The translations under genes were made by a program, and so were the position numbers. Below the pieces are notes generated by a model, which ran no database searches, had not been told where the DNA came from, and saw nothing but the letters and a program-made list of their open reading frames with translations. From Cylicocyclus nassatus (Eukaryota > Nematoda > Chromadorea > Rhabditida > Strongylidae), in NCBI GenBank assembly GCA_958299035.1, contig CATQJL010000316.1:44885585-44949584 (forward strand): a stretch of DNA of 64,000 nucleotides. The letters run 5' to 3'. Below are positions 48,285-60,690 of the stretch, in pieces (the stretch's first letter is position 1; each line of letters opens with the position of its first letter).

Positions 48285-51200
48285 TTATACTGCAGCATGC
48301 AATTGTGTTAACGCCCTGGAATACACTATGTTAGGTGTACTTCCATATACGGCTTCCATATATCTTCCATATGGCGCATATATGTGCAGGTTCGCCGAAC
48401 TCCCGACCCTCGAACACGCCACGTACAGCTGCGAAAAACAGGGAGTTTCCAGGTCTACTCCTACTGTTTGCAGGGGCTGCCCTTGCCCTTTGTTGATTGT
48501 CATAGTGCTGGCCTGAATGGAAGCTGCAGTTGCTTGAAGTCAAAGGGCATATCGGAGGGGAAAGGGATTCGTGGAAAATGAACGACTTCACCTTTGAACT
48601 TCCCCACCAATATGGTCGCTACTATGACATTTGGCATGAGATTTCTGATGCAAAGCCTTGTACCACTGCACATCTTTGGAGGTCTAATATTACGAAGGAG
48701 CATGATTGGCGAACCAACCTTTAGATCAAGTCTGTGAGTGGTATCCCATCGGGCTCGAGTGAATTCAAGAACTCAGCGGGAAAGTGAACAGCTTGTTCAC
48801 GCTGAACCATCGTATCAACGGATGTGTGCTTTGACACTGGTCCAGGTAGGCTGTTCAAAATCTGAGCATTGATAGAATTAACTTGGTCATTTTTGGGAGC
48901 AAGAATCGCTCGCTCGCAAATCCACTCCCTATTGCTTTGCTGAAGTTGGTGACAATGTTTGGGAGACCTTTTCGATCAGTTCTCCCATCGATTGAACCAT
49001 ATTGCAGAAGTCTGGAGGGAAGGTAATCCAGCCAGAACTTGGTTCAACCAGAATTCTGCCTCCGCCAAGAAGCAACAGCTGTTGCGCAAAGCTTCGGGCA
49101 GTCTCATCGCCAAGGAGGTGAACTCGCATGTTCGTCGTAAGATTCAGTGATCTTACATGCCTTCAGAGATGAGTTGAGGCAAGCGTCCAGCTCATCCTGC
49201 TGGAGTCGACCTCGAATCACTGGCAGAGGTTGACGAAAGCCGCCTCCCAGCGGCACGACTGGCCCCACCCATTAGCCTGTCGCTTCTTCTTATGTCCTGT
49301 AGTGTGCAGTCAAGGGCCTTTAGGGATTTCTTATGTGCCATGGTGCATTGGTCCCAAACTATGAGTTTGGTTTCTTGTAACACCTTGGCTATCCCTGTGC
49401 CTTTGCTTATCCCACACACTGGGTGCTTTACCTGAGCAATATCCAGAGGAAGCTTGAAGGCTGAATGAGCAGTTCGGCCTCATTCTAGCAGTGTTGAGGT
49501 AATCCCCGAGGATGCCACTGCTAGTGCGATTCCTCCTTGTCTGTGAATCTCGACAAGTAGGAGATTGATGAGGAACGTTTTTTTCCCCTGTTCCACCCGG
49601 AGGTCGAGAAAGAGTAGCCTACCGTTGCCACTGGAAATCGCGTCCAGAACAGCACGGTAAGCCAACCCTTGCTTCTCCGTAACGAGAGTTGTGTTGGGCT
49701 TTACAAATGTGGTCAGCTTATCGACATCATAGGACCTCTTTCGGAGAACATCGTTCTCGAATGCTTGGTCATCTCCGTGTATTGGTGACGGCAAACCGAG
49801 CTCTCTGAGGGTTTGACCAGTCATCGACGCGCAAGTATCCTTAAGCAATATCAACGCTCGGTTGAATATCTCGGGAGAAAAATCGGTGTCTGCAGAGGGT
49901 GCCACTCTGGGACATTCCCTGAATACGTCTCCACTCAGAGCCTCCTTGTACTTCTCTCAAAGTGCTCGAGGATTCGACGGTTGACAGGTTGTCAAGATGA
50001 TGCCGAAGAGACTTCGTAGTTGAGCAGCGAAACTTGTCGCAGATGCTTCTGCGAGAATTCTGTCCCAGTGCTGATCATCTTCAAGCAAGCCCAGTCTTTG
50101 GCATGCTTCTCTGTAGGTCTCACAAACCTCTCCATCGATGGTCCTCAATGCTGCGAATGACGTTGGCCCTCGGATTGTGTGAAGCAACAATCTGAGGTAG
50201 AAGCATTCGGTTGGTTAGTGTGTACAGTATATACACGTGCTAACACATCCGCTGCTCTAACGTCATATCCGGGAACTTCGGCACCTTGCTTTCTTCTGGC
50301 CCACTTCTTTATTGACTTATTCCAAGTATAATATCTTGGAACTTCTAAGTACAACAAAGTTGCGAACGGATCATGTTGGCACAGAAGAAAGAATGCCGTC
50401 AAAATTGTTTGAGGTGGTTGCGCAGCTCTTTGTCGCGCATCATCAGCGTGAAGTAGACGCGCTGTCCATTCCCGAGATGGACATGTAGATGGGTGACAGG
50501 GGTAATGTTCGTGTATCCTGAAGCCCAGGATACGCCAAACTGCCTCGCTGCTTATGTACCTAACTGCTTGATATCGCTCGATCACATCAAACATTGCAGT
50601 GGCGTGCTCAAGGCCGAAGGTTGCCATTTCACTTCCCTTGTTCTCATGTTTGCAGACGTACTTAATCGACTTCACCGAATTACAGTACTCCACATTGATA
50701 TAGCTCGAAACATTTTCGAGAGCAAGGGAGTGTTGGCACAACCCAGCGGTTTCTGAGTCCACTTTCATTTCAATGAAGGCGGTGTGTCCTCCGTCATTAG
50801 GTTTTCGCCTTCTGTGAGGATAGCCATCAGTCCCCGTTTGGGTTTCGCGGATCAGCTGCCGAGGGTACCTTTTGGTGCATTTGCCGTCCTTCATGCAAGG
50901 CGACCTCGGCTGCAGTGGTCCGTCTGGCTCATAAATCATGTTTTTGAGGACAACATCGAATACAAGAGGGTCCTCTTCTCTAGTGGGAAGCCCTGCCAAG
51001 ATGATGCTGCCGATTTGATCTGGGCGTATCTTCCCTTTAGTAACACTAAGATGGGCATGCGGAAGACCGCGTTTCTGCCATTCCACGGTGTACATCCAGC
51101 AGCGAGTGTCTCCGTAGACGGGGCTTTTCGTTAGCACGTATATAAGCTTCGTGAGCTTTTGTTTGAAGACTCTCGCCGTGATGTCGTGGCGGTCAAAAGG

Positions 51201-52992
51201 CGCCTCATTAGGGATGAGCTCTTCCGCAATTTCGGTTCACGCCGGGTTGCACGTAAACGTGATGAACAGATCAGGACGCCCGTACGCTCTAACGTAGGCC
51301 ATCACGTCCTGAGTGTACTCGTGCATGTGGCATGGGTCCGCCCGTGAAGGAAGATGTTAGTATGATCATTTGCCCGAGGTCAGTGACATTTCCATCTTTG
51401 GCTACGGCATCCCGCAGGTGGATGTGGTCGTCTGCACGCAGCTTTCGCTGATTGCGTCGAATGAAGAGGAGCCGTTCACTCTCAATCTTGGCGTACATGT
51501 CCACGTTGAATTGGTGAAATAGTTGGCGACATTTTAAGATGTGGTTGAAGGACTGGACCTTATCATCATGCGATGCGCATAAAAATCCACGACCGATACC
51601 TTCTCATCGGTGAGGGCACAGGTGCTAGGATTCCTTTGCCATAGTTCGAAGTGATACCCGTCTACTCCATCCCAGAATATGAGTGGGTACCAGGCCATCG
51701 TACGGTTGTATGGGCTTCAGAGATGCGCTGCAACGTTTCGCAACCTTTTGGATGATAATGTCACGCCTGTCGCAGTCGTCTTTGGCAACCAAGACCACCG
51801 CCATCTCGCTTACAGACGGAGCGTTGAAGCATCGTTCATGCTGACCAGCAGGCCTCCTGTCAGCACGGATAACGACCTTATACTCGTTTGTAGGCATTCG
51901 CTCCAGGTTGGTCTTGAAGTCCTTCACCAGGTCGTTGTGCTGATGCAATATTCTTTGCAGCTCTAGCACGACGTCCGGCCTTGTGCCACCGATAATGCGG
52001 CAACGTTGATCCGCTTGCAGACAAAGTACAGCAGTAAGAACTTGGGGCTATTATTGTCATAAGGAAGCAGGGATCCAGCCTATGATAGATTATCCCTGCA
52101 CCTTGAATGTTCGCATGAAACCCTGTTCATCAGCGTCGGGTGTGGCGACTATAGTGCCAAAGGACGTCATCTGGAAGCATGCATTGTACTTATTGATGTT
52201 CTGCAAGAAATGCCTGGACACAGTACTCGTGCCGGAGGTGTATAAACGAAGCGGCTCATGCGGCTCACGTAGGGGCGGAAGGTCGATTTTGCAGCTGGAA
52301 CAGCACATGCCAGAAGGTTGGGCTCTGAACTTCTTGGCTTGACACTCGCCACATATGGCATCCATCTGTCCGATTAGTACCTTCGGATGGGTCGATAATC
52401 TACCTGGGTATTGTAGTTGAAAGCCGCGAGGTAAAGATCTACTCGCCCAGATGTCTGTCGAACGTAGACGTGTCGAGCACGATTACGTTCGAGCCGTACT
52501 GAATGCGCTGCACCAGTTTCCGCTCTTCGTGAAGCCTCAATCCTCATTCGACTGCTGTTGAGTCGAGAATCGCGCTGTTCGGCCGTCTCTCGAGACCTGG
52601 CTTCGGCGTGTCTCGCTCGGTCGTCATCGAGTCGAGAATCACGACTTTCTTGTGCAGAGCAGCAAGCCGCGGGCGAGTCTGCGAGAGACTTGCTTCACGC
52701 TGTTCCAGCGACTGCGTTGCTCTCGCCTCGGCTATTTTGGCACGATTGCCTCCTAGCCGTTCCTAGCGCTGCTTGGAGGTCTCAGCCTCTCTTTGATCCT
52801 TGGCTTTCTTGGTCTAGGGATCAACTTTTTCAATGGATGCACGCTTCTTCGGCGGTATCCCTTGATGAGTACAGTTTTTATGCTAAAAGCTTCTCGATAC
52901 CCGGGATATGCAGAGCCCTTAGGCTTCTCGATGCTTGAAGTAGAGCCTTCGAGCTTTTCTACTCGAGGTGAAGCCTGTTGGCTTTTCGGCAC
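48285..52992 (-). pseudogene. Helitron Rep-helicase, broken
   Basis: Rolling-circle transposition protein in pieces on the minus strand. N-terminal Arg/Glu-rich repeats (52992 to about 52480, RETAEQRDSRL). A Cys cluster (52365-52260: CGECQAK, CCSSC). Helitron-like N-terminal domain (51969-51290: MPTNEYKVVIRADRRPAGQH, DDHIHLRDAVAKDGNVTDLG). Rep nuclease (51137-50145) with HUH motif GLPHAHLS at about 51059-51051. The Tyr motif KYVCKHENKG is at 50660-50631; the second Tyr of the usual YxxKY is His here. PIF1 helicase follows: LRTIDGEVCETYREACQRL (50154-50098) and FLINLLLVEI after a ruined Walker A (GKKT, about 49600). LIVWDQCTMAHK is Walker B-like (49360-49325). MTINKGQGQ...LYVACSRVGS (48503-48395) is helicase motif VI. 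Many frameshifts. Confidence 0.9.
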
Positions 52993-53305
52993 ACGAGGAA
53001 GAAGAAACCTTTGGGTATCGCTTGGTTCTCAGATCCTTAGTCCTTTATCTGATTCACAGTCCCAAGGCAACCATCGGGTGAAAATCGAGCCACTGGCTCA
53101 ACACCTCTGGAGGTGACCATCCGGCCACTTCAATCAAGGTACAACCAACGCTTCACAGGGCGGAAGCGTACGGATATACCAACATTCTGAAACCGGAATT
53201 TTCACAGAAAAATCAAAAATGCCTGTAGCTAGTTTCAGAGACATCCTGGGAACTTGGCTCAAAGTATGTGCTAACTTTTGATGGCCAATCCGCCTGTGCT
53301 ACTTA

Positions 53306-53951
53306 CAAGGGAGGTTCACCTATTCGAAGCGGCGATTCGGAAGGTGATCTGCACCAATAGATAGAGCCTAAAAAGCTGATCTCAGATATGCCTTCAATAT
53401 CTGCGATGCATTGTTGTGAAGAAAGTTATGAGTTTCCTAAAAACAAATTTTCGTGCAATTTAAGTCGCAAAATCAAGATAATCTTTACACAATAGTGTGC
53501 AAGCTTGAGCAAACCACCTAGTAAGCATCGTAGGTGCAATTCGAGTTCATCCGAACGATTTACGAATGTTCCGACCATGTTGTTTATTCACAGGTCGTCA
53601 TTTCCTTCCTAGATCACACTTCTATTGTATATTTAGAAAAATACTATAAGCTCCATCTAGAAAAAACGCGTCGCAGGTATTCTATGCACAATATGCAATA
53701 TGTACAATATGCACAATACGCACAATACGCATATTGCACAATTTTGTGTAGAAATTATCATGATTTTCCGGCTCAAAATGCACGAAAATTTGGCTTTTAG
53801 AAAAGCTTTTTTAGAAAAATTTTAGAAAAGCTCATAACTTTTTCAGAACAATGCATCGCAGATATAGAAGGTATATCTGAGATTAGCGTTTTAAGCTCTA
53901 TCCTATAAATCACCTTCCGAATCGCCACTTCGACTAAGTGAACTTCCCTGG
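53306..53951. mobile_element. TTA-flanked inverted-repeat element
   Basis: TTA at 53303-53305 and 53952-53954. The left end CAAGGGAGGTTCACCTATTC and the complemented right end CCAGGGAAGTTCACTTAGTC continue pairing for over 100 bp (GGCGATTCGGAAGGTGAT). Centre CACAATATGCA-type repeats (about 53685-53740). 646 bp, no transposase. The TWA duplication suggests PIF/Harbinger. Confidence 0.65.
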
Positions 53952-54001
53952 TTAGATATTTTTTGTGAAACCGTTTTTTTTTAGATTATCTGTGGTATGT
54001 A

Positions 54002-54920
54002 TTAGGTTGGTGCAAAAGTAATGCGCGTTTTTTTAGCCCTTATTTCAAGAAACTTTTCTCCATCGAAGTTTCTCCCATGAAACTTACACAGCATACCCTG
54101 AAGAAGCATGCTTCATGCTCTATTCAATGGTGGTTGAAAGGAGCTTCTAACCTCAATCGTTAAAAATTTATAGAGCTTCATACAACCGCACTCGAAACCA
54201 GAATTTCACTGCACTTATTTTTTTGGCCAGAATTTCAGCGCAAAAAATCGCATTTTTTTTGAAAATTTAACTACTGTATATAGTAGAAATTTTCTACGTT
54301 ACGCACGCTTTGCTGTTTTCTCAGAAATTATTTGGACTGAGATTTCGGTGCCCCAACATGAGTGATGGTTTTGAACATTCTGTGGCCCATAGATTTCCTT
54401 TGAAGAGGGCAATCGCCAAAGTTTTGCTCATTCCTGTAAGCGTAAGAGTGGACCTCCTGTTGACAGTTTTTGCAGAAACGTGGAAGCTGTTCAGTACACA
54501 GAAAATGAAAAATCCCCATATTTTGGGATTTTGAGGGCTACGAAAAAATGTCGAAAAAAGCGGACAATTTTAAATATTATTTTTTTCCTTTCTCAAATCT
54601 TCTTTGTTTGAGTCCCTTTCAGCTTTTTTTTGTACTACTGGCTTGCGGCTACAAGACAGTCAGCTTTTCATTTATACCAACAAATCTTGAAGGAAGTTAT
54701 GATCGGTTAAAAACGAGGTTTCCGAAAAAAAATTTTTTGCTTATCAATCCATATTTTTTCACCGTTTTGCGATGTTAGCACAGTTCAATGTGCGCTGTAT
54801 AGAGAGAGGTTTGGTGCTTCTGATGGATTTTGCCGCGCTAAAAAATATGGATTTTTTAGAAAGTTATAGCACGTCAAAGTGAGAACTCGCAAAACGCGCA
54901 TTACTTTTGCACCAACCTAA
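54002..54920. mobile_element. Mariner-type MITE, 919 bp
   Basis: TA on both sides (54000-54001; 54921-54922). The perfect 30-bp ends begin TTAGGTTGGTGCAAAAGTAA. The interior is AT-rich with short ORFs (54310-54534, 54548-54778), not a transposase I can recognise. Confidence 0.85.
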
Positions 54921-54929
54921 TAATTTTGA

Positions 54930-56872
54930 GCCCGTATGCACGTACATCCTCGATACCTGCGTATAATGGATGCCAGGTTACTTCCATACAAGAATGGTTT
55001 CTTGCTACTTTGTGTGATTCCCAGGGGATTCCCTGGGGTCATACCTTCGATAGTCAAGAGAGAGAGGCTAGAAAGTGATAGTTGTTTGAGTTCCTGCCCC
55101 CAATAAAAAGTGAAGGTTGTCTTCAGAAAAATAGTTGGAAATTTAGAGATATGCATTAAACCAAGAAGCTTGAAAAATTCACATAAAGCGGAGGTTAGCA
55201 CATCACCAAATTTGAAACCTTAACTTGGTGGTCTCCCACGCACAGTTTCCTTATCAGGATTGCCGGTTAAATTAAGTGGCAACAAAAACAAAGTTTTTTA
55301 CAATGAAAAAGCGCTGTTTGGCCGTGGCGGTAGTTGAGAGACCGAAAGAAGTAAAGAGTTGTCAACAACTGAATTGAACGTTTTAAACATCTCTGAAAAG
55401 GTATGTTGCACATCGACGCCAATCTGATTTTTGATGCGCCCTTTGATTTTTCACCCCCGCATAGTCGTTTCGTATCCTGCGACGTTATCTGGATTCTTCA
55501 CTTATCATTCTGAGCAAGAATCGTCCAAGCTGGAAAAATTTCTTTGCAAAAGCACTGAAAGAGAACAAGGTAAAGAAAAACACACTTTTTAGTAATTTTC
55601 ACAAAAAAACCAGGCATAGCAAAGAAGTAAGCTCGGCGACGTTGTCTACATCATAGAAAGAAACAAGACCTATCGAATACACAAAAAACCGAGTGAAAAA
55701 AGTTAAAGTGAAGAAAAAACAAGAGGTTCTCGAAAGCGCCGTTTTTTCCAGATTTCTCGTTTAAATAATAAAAAGTAGTCTTGCGACGTTGTCAGCGTTA
55801 AAATAGAGGTCAAGAGCTTAAATACGATATATAGATTGTCGCAATTGGGCTCCGAACAACGAAGAAAAGGGTACCAGAGCCAAATGCCCCGCGCTCCGCA
55901 TTTGGGGTAGCGAGGTAGCGCGCAACGCGCGGAGACGCAGACGAGCAGCGGAGACGAACCAGAGCCGGCGGGGCATTTGGCTCTGGTCATTGTCTCTGCG
56001 GGGTCATAACGAAACCCTATAACACCATATATCGTTGTGGTCCTCATGAGACGGCCAGGAGCACTGACAACGTCTCGGCTCTTAAAAATCACTCCATAAC
56101 GAGATAGACCAGCATTTATGTGGCCACTCTCTGAGCAAGATTTGAGCGCACTTTCTCGTTTTTATTGAACTTCAGCGGCTTTTATGAACTTCCAACGCTC
56201 AATCGCAGTCTAGAGGAAGGTCAGTTGAAAAATTTTGTCCTAATTTCTGATTGAAGTTTTGAATAAAAAACCTTAGTAGCAAAAAATACCGTAAAAACGC
56301 AATCCTGCGGTTTTTTGAGCTTCTTTTGGATCTTCCTAGCGTATCTGCCTCATTCACATTCATCCCTATATGGCAATGTCATTAGTTATGTCATAATCCG
56401 GAGCTTCGCCCCGAATAACTTCTGTACTTCTCTCCAAGTGAAGGTTGTGTTCTATCATGACTTTTAAAGTGAAGGTTACCAGAGTAAATGGCTCTATGTA
56501 TCGAAGGTAATCTTTGGTAATCTCTAAGAGATTACCAAAGATTTCGATATCCTGAGATTTTTCTTATTTCTACTATAATCATTTTTAGCATATACAGTAG
56601 TATATCCATAGTACAATTTTACAGCGTGTCATTGAGTTTTCAGGGAAATAAATGTCATTGAATTCGAAAGGGGTACCCGAGGGATCACACAAATTAGTGA
56701 AAATCTAAACAATCACGCCAGTAACCTGGCATCCATTATGCGCAGGTATAGGGGTATAAGAACTTCATAAGCAGTATAGAAAAGGAAGAAGAAAGATATG
56801 TAGTGTAGCGAGATATGACGCATCCACTTTCAGATCCCATCCCCTCCCAGCGGGGATGTACATGCATACGGG
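54930..56872. mobile_element. Foldback element of the CCCGTATGCACG family, worn ends
   Basis: GAGCCCGTATGCACGTACAT at the left and GGGGATGTACATGCATACGG at the right. The internal marker CTGGCATCCATTATGCGCAG near 56725 and its complement near 54960 mirror each other as in 35160-37664. A GC-rich palindrome (55874-55986) and a surrounding inverted repeat (about 55770-56095) lie in its middle. No target duplication is preserved. Confidence 0.6.
55874..55986. repeat. GC-rich island bounded by a 17-bp inverted repeat
   Basis: CCAGAGCCAAATGCCCC and its exact complement enclose about 80 bp of about 70% GC (GCGCGCAACGCGCGGAGACG). This contrasts strongly with the AT-rich surroundings and may be a small captured or independent element. 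Confidence 0.7.
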
Positions 56873-57310
56873 ATTTAGACTATTAAAGTGCAGAATTTCA
56901 AAAATCTAGCTCTATTAAAATAAAAAAATCTGAAAAACTGCTTTTGAGAACATTTTTTAAATAGTTTAAAACCCGGCCCCAGCTTTCAGCTCCTGGGACA
57001 ATCGATGGGGACAGGCGGGCACCGGAAAATAGCGTTGTGACATTTCGCATTCCGCTCGGATATTTCAGGAAAATGGTCAGAGAGTTTTTGAAAGCGCCTT
57101 TTGAATCTTTCTTCGCTTTTATCTTTTGCAGATGTATTGCTGAATCTTTGAGAAATCGAGAACTCAGCAAGCGGCGTTCCGAAAAGTCCTGATCACTTTC
57201 CAAGAAATCCGCGAGCAAGGTGCGAGAAACCAGCCATCTATTTTTCCGGTGCCCGCCTGCCCCCGGCAATTGTCTGAGCACGTAACAGAAGCGATATATT
57301 GATGAAGGAC
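56873..57310. other. Stretch with no recognisable gene
   Basis: About 440 bp. A 160-codon minus ORF (56898-57380) spans it but extends into the neighbouring element end and shows no domain. An internal repeat TTTTTCCGGTGCCCGCCTGC near 57240 is the inverse of a segment near 57010. Confidence 0.35.
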
Positions 57311-57313
57311 TAA

Positions 57314-58376
57314 GGCTGGGTTCATACTGATTCCCATGTTCTGGAACTGTTCCCGCACAGTTCCCGCACGGTTCTCTCACTGTGCTGGAACCGTTTCGGA
57401 ACTGTGCTGCATGCGCTGCAGCCGCCTCGCACCGTTTTAAACGGCGGGAGCTGGAGAATTTTGACCGTTCTCAACGGGTTTTTTATTTCCTTCATTTTGG
57501 CCTTATTCTTCCACCCCGCTTCTCTTTTTGATCAGCAGAACTTCGAAGTCGAAGCGGGGTTGAAGAATGAGCACTTTTCTGCTCTGCGTATGCGACAAAA
57601 CTTGTGTTCTTGTGCTCGTTTAATCTCTCTTCGTAATTTTTGCTCAAAATTACTTCATTTGTTCCAGGAAGCCGCTGCCTAGTTTCCATAGCCATCTGCC
57701 ACAAGTTAGGGAGTAGGAGCAATTTTGAATTTGCATGAATTGGGAGTTGTCTCCTGTTTAAGATGAATTTCGTTTTTGAGCGTTCTCAGCCCCTTTCCTT
57801 TTTCCTTATGGTTGCTTCGCCGTTCTTTCTTTTATCCTGTTTCTCCTTCTGATGAGAAAACTGCGAAAATGAAGCGAGTTGAGGATTGGAAGCTGCTCTG
57901 CTTCATGTATCCGAGAAGATGGACCTTTGTGCGCTCGTCCATCTTCTTTGCCATTTTTGTTCATGCTTACTATGTGTGCTAAAAACCTGTCCATGTCATT
58001 TTCAGTACAGATGCGAGACTATGCAGCGCCTTCCTAAAACACATGAAGTAGGTATGAACAAAAATAGCGAAGAGAGAATGGACGATCACAAGAACACACG
58101 TCTTGTCGCACACACAGAGCAAAAGACCCGCTTCGGGGTCGAAGTTTTGCTGATCAAAAAGGGAAGCGGCGTGGAGGAATGAGGCCAAAATGAGAGGAAT
58201 CTGAAAGAAAATTCGTTGATAACGGTTGGAATTCTCCAACTCCCGACGTTTGAAACGGTGCGGGGCGGCTCCAGCGCATGCAGCACAGTTCCGGAACAGT
58301 TCCAGCACAGTGCGAGAACGGTGCGGGAACTGTGCGGGAACACTTCGCAAACATGGGAATCAGTATGAACCCAACC
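57314..58376. mobile_element. TAA-flanked foldback with GTTCC repeat ends
   Basis: TAA at 57311-57313 and 58377-58379. Ends GGCTGGGTTCATACTGATTC and, complemented, GGTTGGGTTCATACTGATTC. After the ends both arms carry a run of GTTCC(C)GCAC(A/G)-like units of about 10-11 bp, then pair onward for about 400 bp. 1063 bp with no transposase. The TWA duplication and GG start suggest PIF/Harbinger. Confidence 0.75.
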
Positions 58377-58499
58377 TAAGGATGAAAAACAAAGATTGCT
58401 TCATTTGAATCTGCATAACCACATACCAAGTCACACCTTTCTAGTTCAAGGTTTGGAAAAGAATAAATGTACCAAGTATTCTTACAAATATCATTGTAT

Positions 58500-58775
58500 T
58501 AGTAATCAGCACATGCTCGATTACTCCCCTGTGCAAACTCCAAGCCCCGCAGGTCAAACTCTACAAAAATTCGATAAAAGTCGATGAAATCGATATCGAT
58601 CGAGAACAAAAAGTAGCCTATGACACCCGCCCTGCCCCAAAGTGTATGTGTGCCAAGTTTGGTCCGGATCGGTTTAGAAATGGATTTTTTATTTGAAACA
58701 TACGTGCACACTTACATCCATATGTACAGAAAGACAGACATACAGACAAACAGACATTCAGCTTTATATATAAGA
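58500..58775 (-). mobile_element. Helitron-like short repeat, third copy
   Basis: Same order as 22710-22990: GTAATCAGCA..ATGCT, ATCGATATCGATCG, TGTGTGCCAAGTTTGGTCCG, ACATACGTGCA, then CAGACATTCAGCTTTATATA ending AAGA before T. The CTAG end is missing. Confidence 0.6.
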
Positions 58776-59009
58776 TGAGAATTTCTTCTCGTTGTAAATT
58801 TTTTGAAAGATTCTACCATACACTGTCGCAGAGATAAAAAGAAAAAAAGACCATTTAAGCTCCCACCATTTCGAGTTAAATTGCCAAAAATCTGGAAGGT
58901 TGGCAAAATTCTGAAATTGTGAGTGCAGCCGAAAAATTTGTGTTGTTTAGACCTCCATTCGAAAGCTTATGAATTTCGAGCTTACATTAGAAAAGACCTA
59001 ATTGATATA

Positions 59010-59737
59010 TTAGGATGGTGCAAATGTTCTTTCCCACCAAATTCAAAAATCATAACTTGTTGAATTCTCAACGAATCTGCAAGATCTAAATTTCATATAA
59101 GAGAGGAACTCATGCTTCTTGCAGCTGTACTTGAACTGTTCGCTAATGTGTACAAATGAAGGAGACAGAAGCTCAAAACCAAAATCACACAAAATTTAAA
59201 TTTTTCGTGTAGGGTCATAAAAAATCGGGAACTTGCAACAAAAATCGGAGCAGTCAGTATTGTAGGTTCTTTCATAAGCTCTTTCCAACAATGCAAAGTT
59301 TGCGCCGATTGAACGTCCCTATGAAAAGTTATGGTTTTCGAGCAAGCAATACAAAAGAGCGAATTTGATTTATTTTGGCATTTTTCAAAGAATTTGTAAC
59401 TTTTCACAGAGACGCTCAAACGGCGCAAACTTTGCACTGTTGGAAAGAGCTTGTGAGAGAGCCTACAATACTGACTGCTCCGATTTTTATCGCAAGTTTC
59501 CGATTTTTTATGACCCTACTATTTTGAGTGATTTTGGTTTTGAGCTTCTATCTCCTTCATTTGTACACATTAACGAACAGTTCAAGTACATTTGTACACA
59601 TTAACGAACAGTTCAAGTACAGGTGCAAAAAGCATGAGTTCCCCTCTCACATAAAATTTAGATCTTGCAGATTCGTTGAGAATTCAACAAGTTATGAATT
59701 TTTGAATTTGGTGGGAAAGAATTTTTGCACCAACCTA
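59010..59737. mobile_element. Mariner-type MITE, first of three in a row
   Basis: Left end TTAGGATGGTGCAAATGTTC after TA. The right end GAATTTTTGCACCAACCTA is followed by a TA shared with the next element. The interior is palindromic and related to 38120-38594. Confidence 0.75.
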
Positions 59738-59739
59738 TA

Positions 59740-60685
59740 TTAGGTTGTCCGGAAATTAATGCAGGTTTTGAATTCCAACCGCAATAAGTCATGCACTTCT
59801 CATTTCTAAGTAGGTTGCAAAACAGCATTCGATAGAACAAAGCGAGCTCTACAAGATGACTATCTTGCTTTTGCAACAGCTCTCATCCATCTCTAGTTTT
59901 GAGCCAAAAACTAAAAAGACTGCGCAGCCCGGAAAATTGAGAAAAATCGTAACTCAGTTCGTAGAAATCCTGCAAAAATTCTGACTAGCTCACGTAAACA
60001 ATATCCACATAAGACATCTGTATACGCCGTTGCCGTATTTCCTCTGTTAGAAATCAAGAAATCGGAAATTTCCGTGCATTTGTCAAAGTGGTGTTGTGCA
60101 ATTCCCACATAGGTAGTTGTATACTACAAACCTGTAGAAGTGCAAACGTAAATTCTCACCTCTCTACAAGCTTTGGTTCTCGAGAAAATTGAACTTTAAC
60201 TTGGGCCAGCTACTAGGGAAAGCTATGTTCGGTACTTGTCGAGAACTAAAGCTTGTAGAGAGCTGAAAATTTAAGTCTGTACTTCTACACGTTTGTGGTA
60301 TACAACTACCTATGTGGGAACTGCACAACATCACTTTGGCAAGTGCACGAAAATTTCCGTTTTCTTGATTCCTAACAGAAGAAAAAATACGGCAAAGGCG
60401 TATATAGATGTTTCATGTAGATAGTGTTTTCGTGAGCAAGTAAGAATTTTCGTAGGATTTTTATGAACTGAGTTACGATTTTTTTCGATTTTTCGGGCTG
60501 CGGAGTCTTTTTAGTTTTTGGCTCAAAACTCGAGATGGATGAGAGCTGTTGCAAAAGCAAAATGGCCATCTTGTAGAGCTTGCTTTGCTTTGTCGAATGG
60601 TACTTTGCAACCTATTTAGAAGTGAAAAGTGTATGACTTATTGCGGTTGAAATTCAAAACGGGCATTAATTTCCGGACAACCTAA
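59740..60685. mobile_element. Mariner-type MITE, second of three in a row
   Basis: TTAGGTTGTCCGGAAATTAA at the left with a perfect complement at the right. The two halves (about 59760-60215 and 60230-60680) are reverse complements over about 430 bp, making a nearly complete palindrome. TA at 59738-59739 and 60686-60687. Relatives without ends are at 29790 and 33785. Confidence 0.85.
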
Positions 60686-60690
60686 TATTA

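Larger units (their letters stand above)
47904..53000 (-). mobile_element. Decayed Helitron
   Basis: The 3' end is at 47904: read on the minus strand it finishes GGAGCCAGCTAG followed by T, as Helitrons do. A hairpin with 11-bp arms lies about 45 bases inside (47949-47983). The single coding region (Rep-helicase, 48285-52992) is on the minus strand. The 5' TC end could not be located; 53000 is a working limit. Confidence 0.8.

Noticed and set aside
51625..52540. Plus-strand ORFs over the Helitron (for example 51679-51966 and 52082-52342)
   Set aside because: They are antisense to clear Helitron-like N-terminal motifs and have no pattern of their own.
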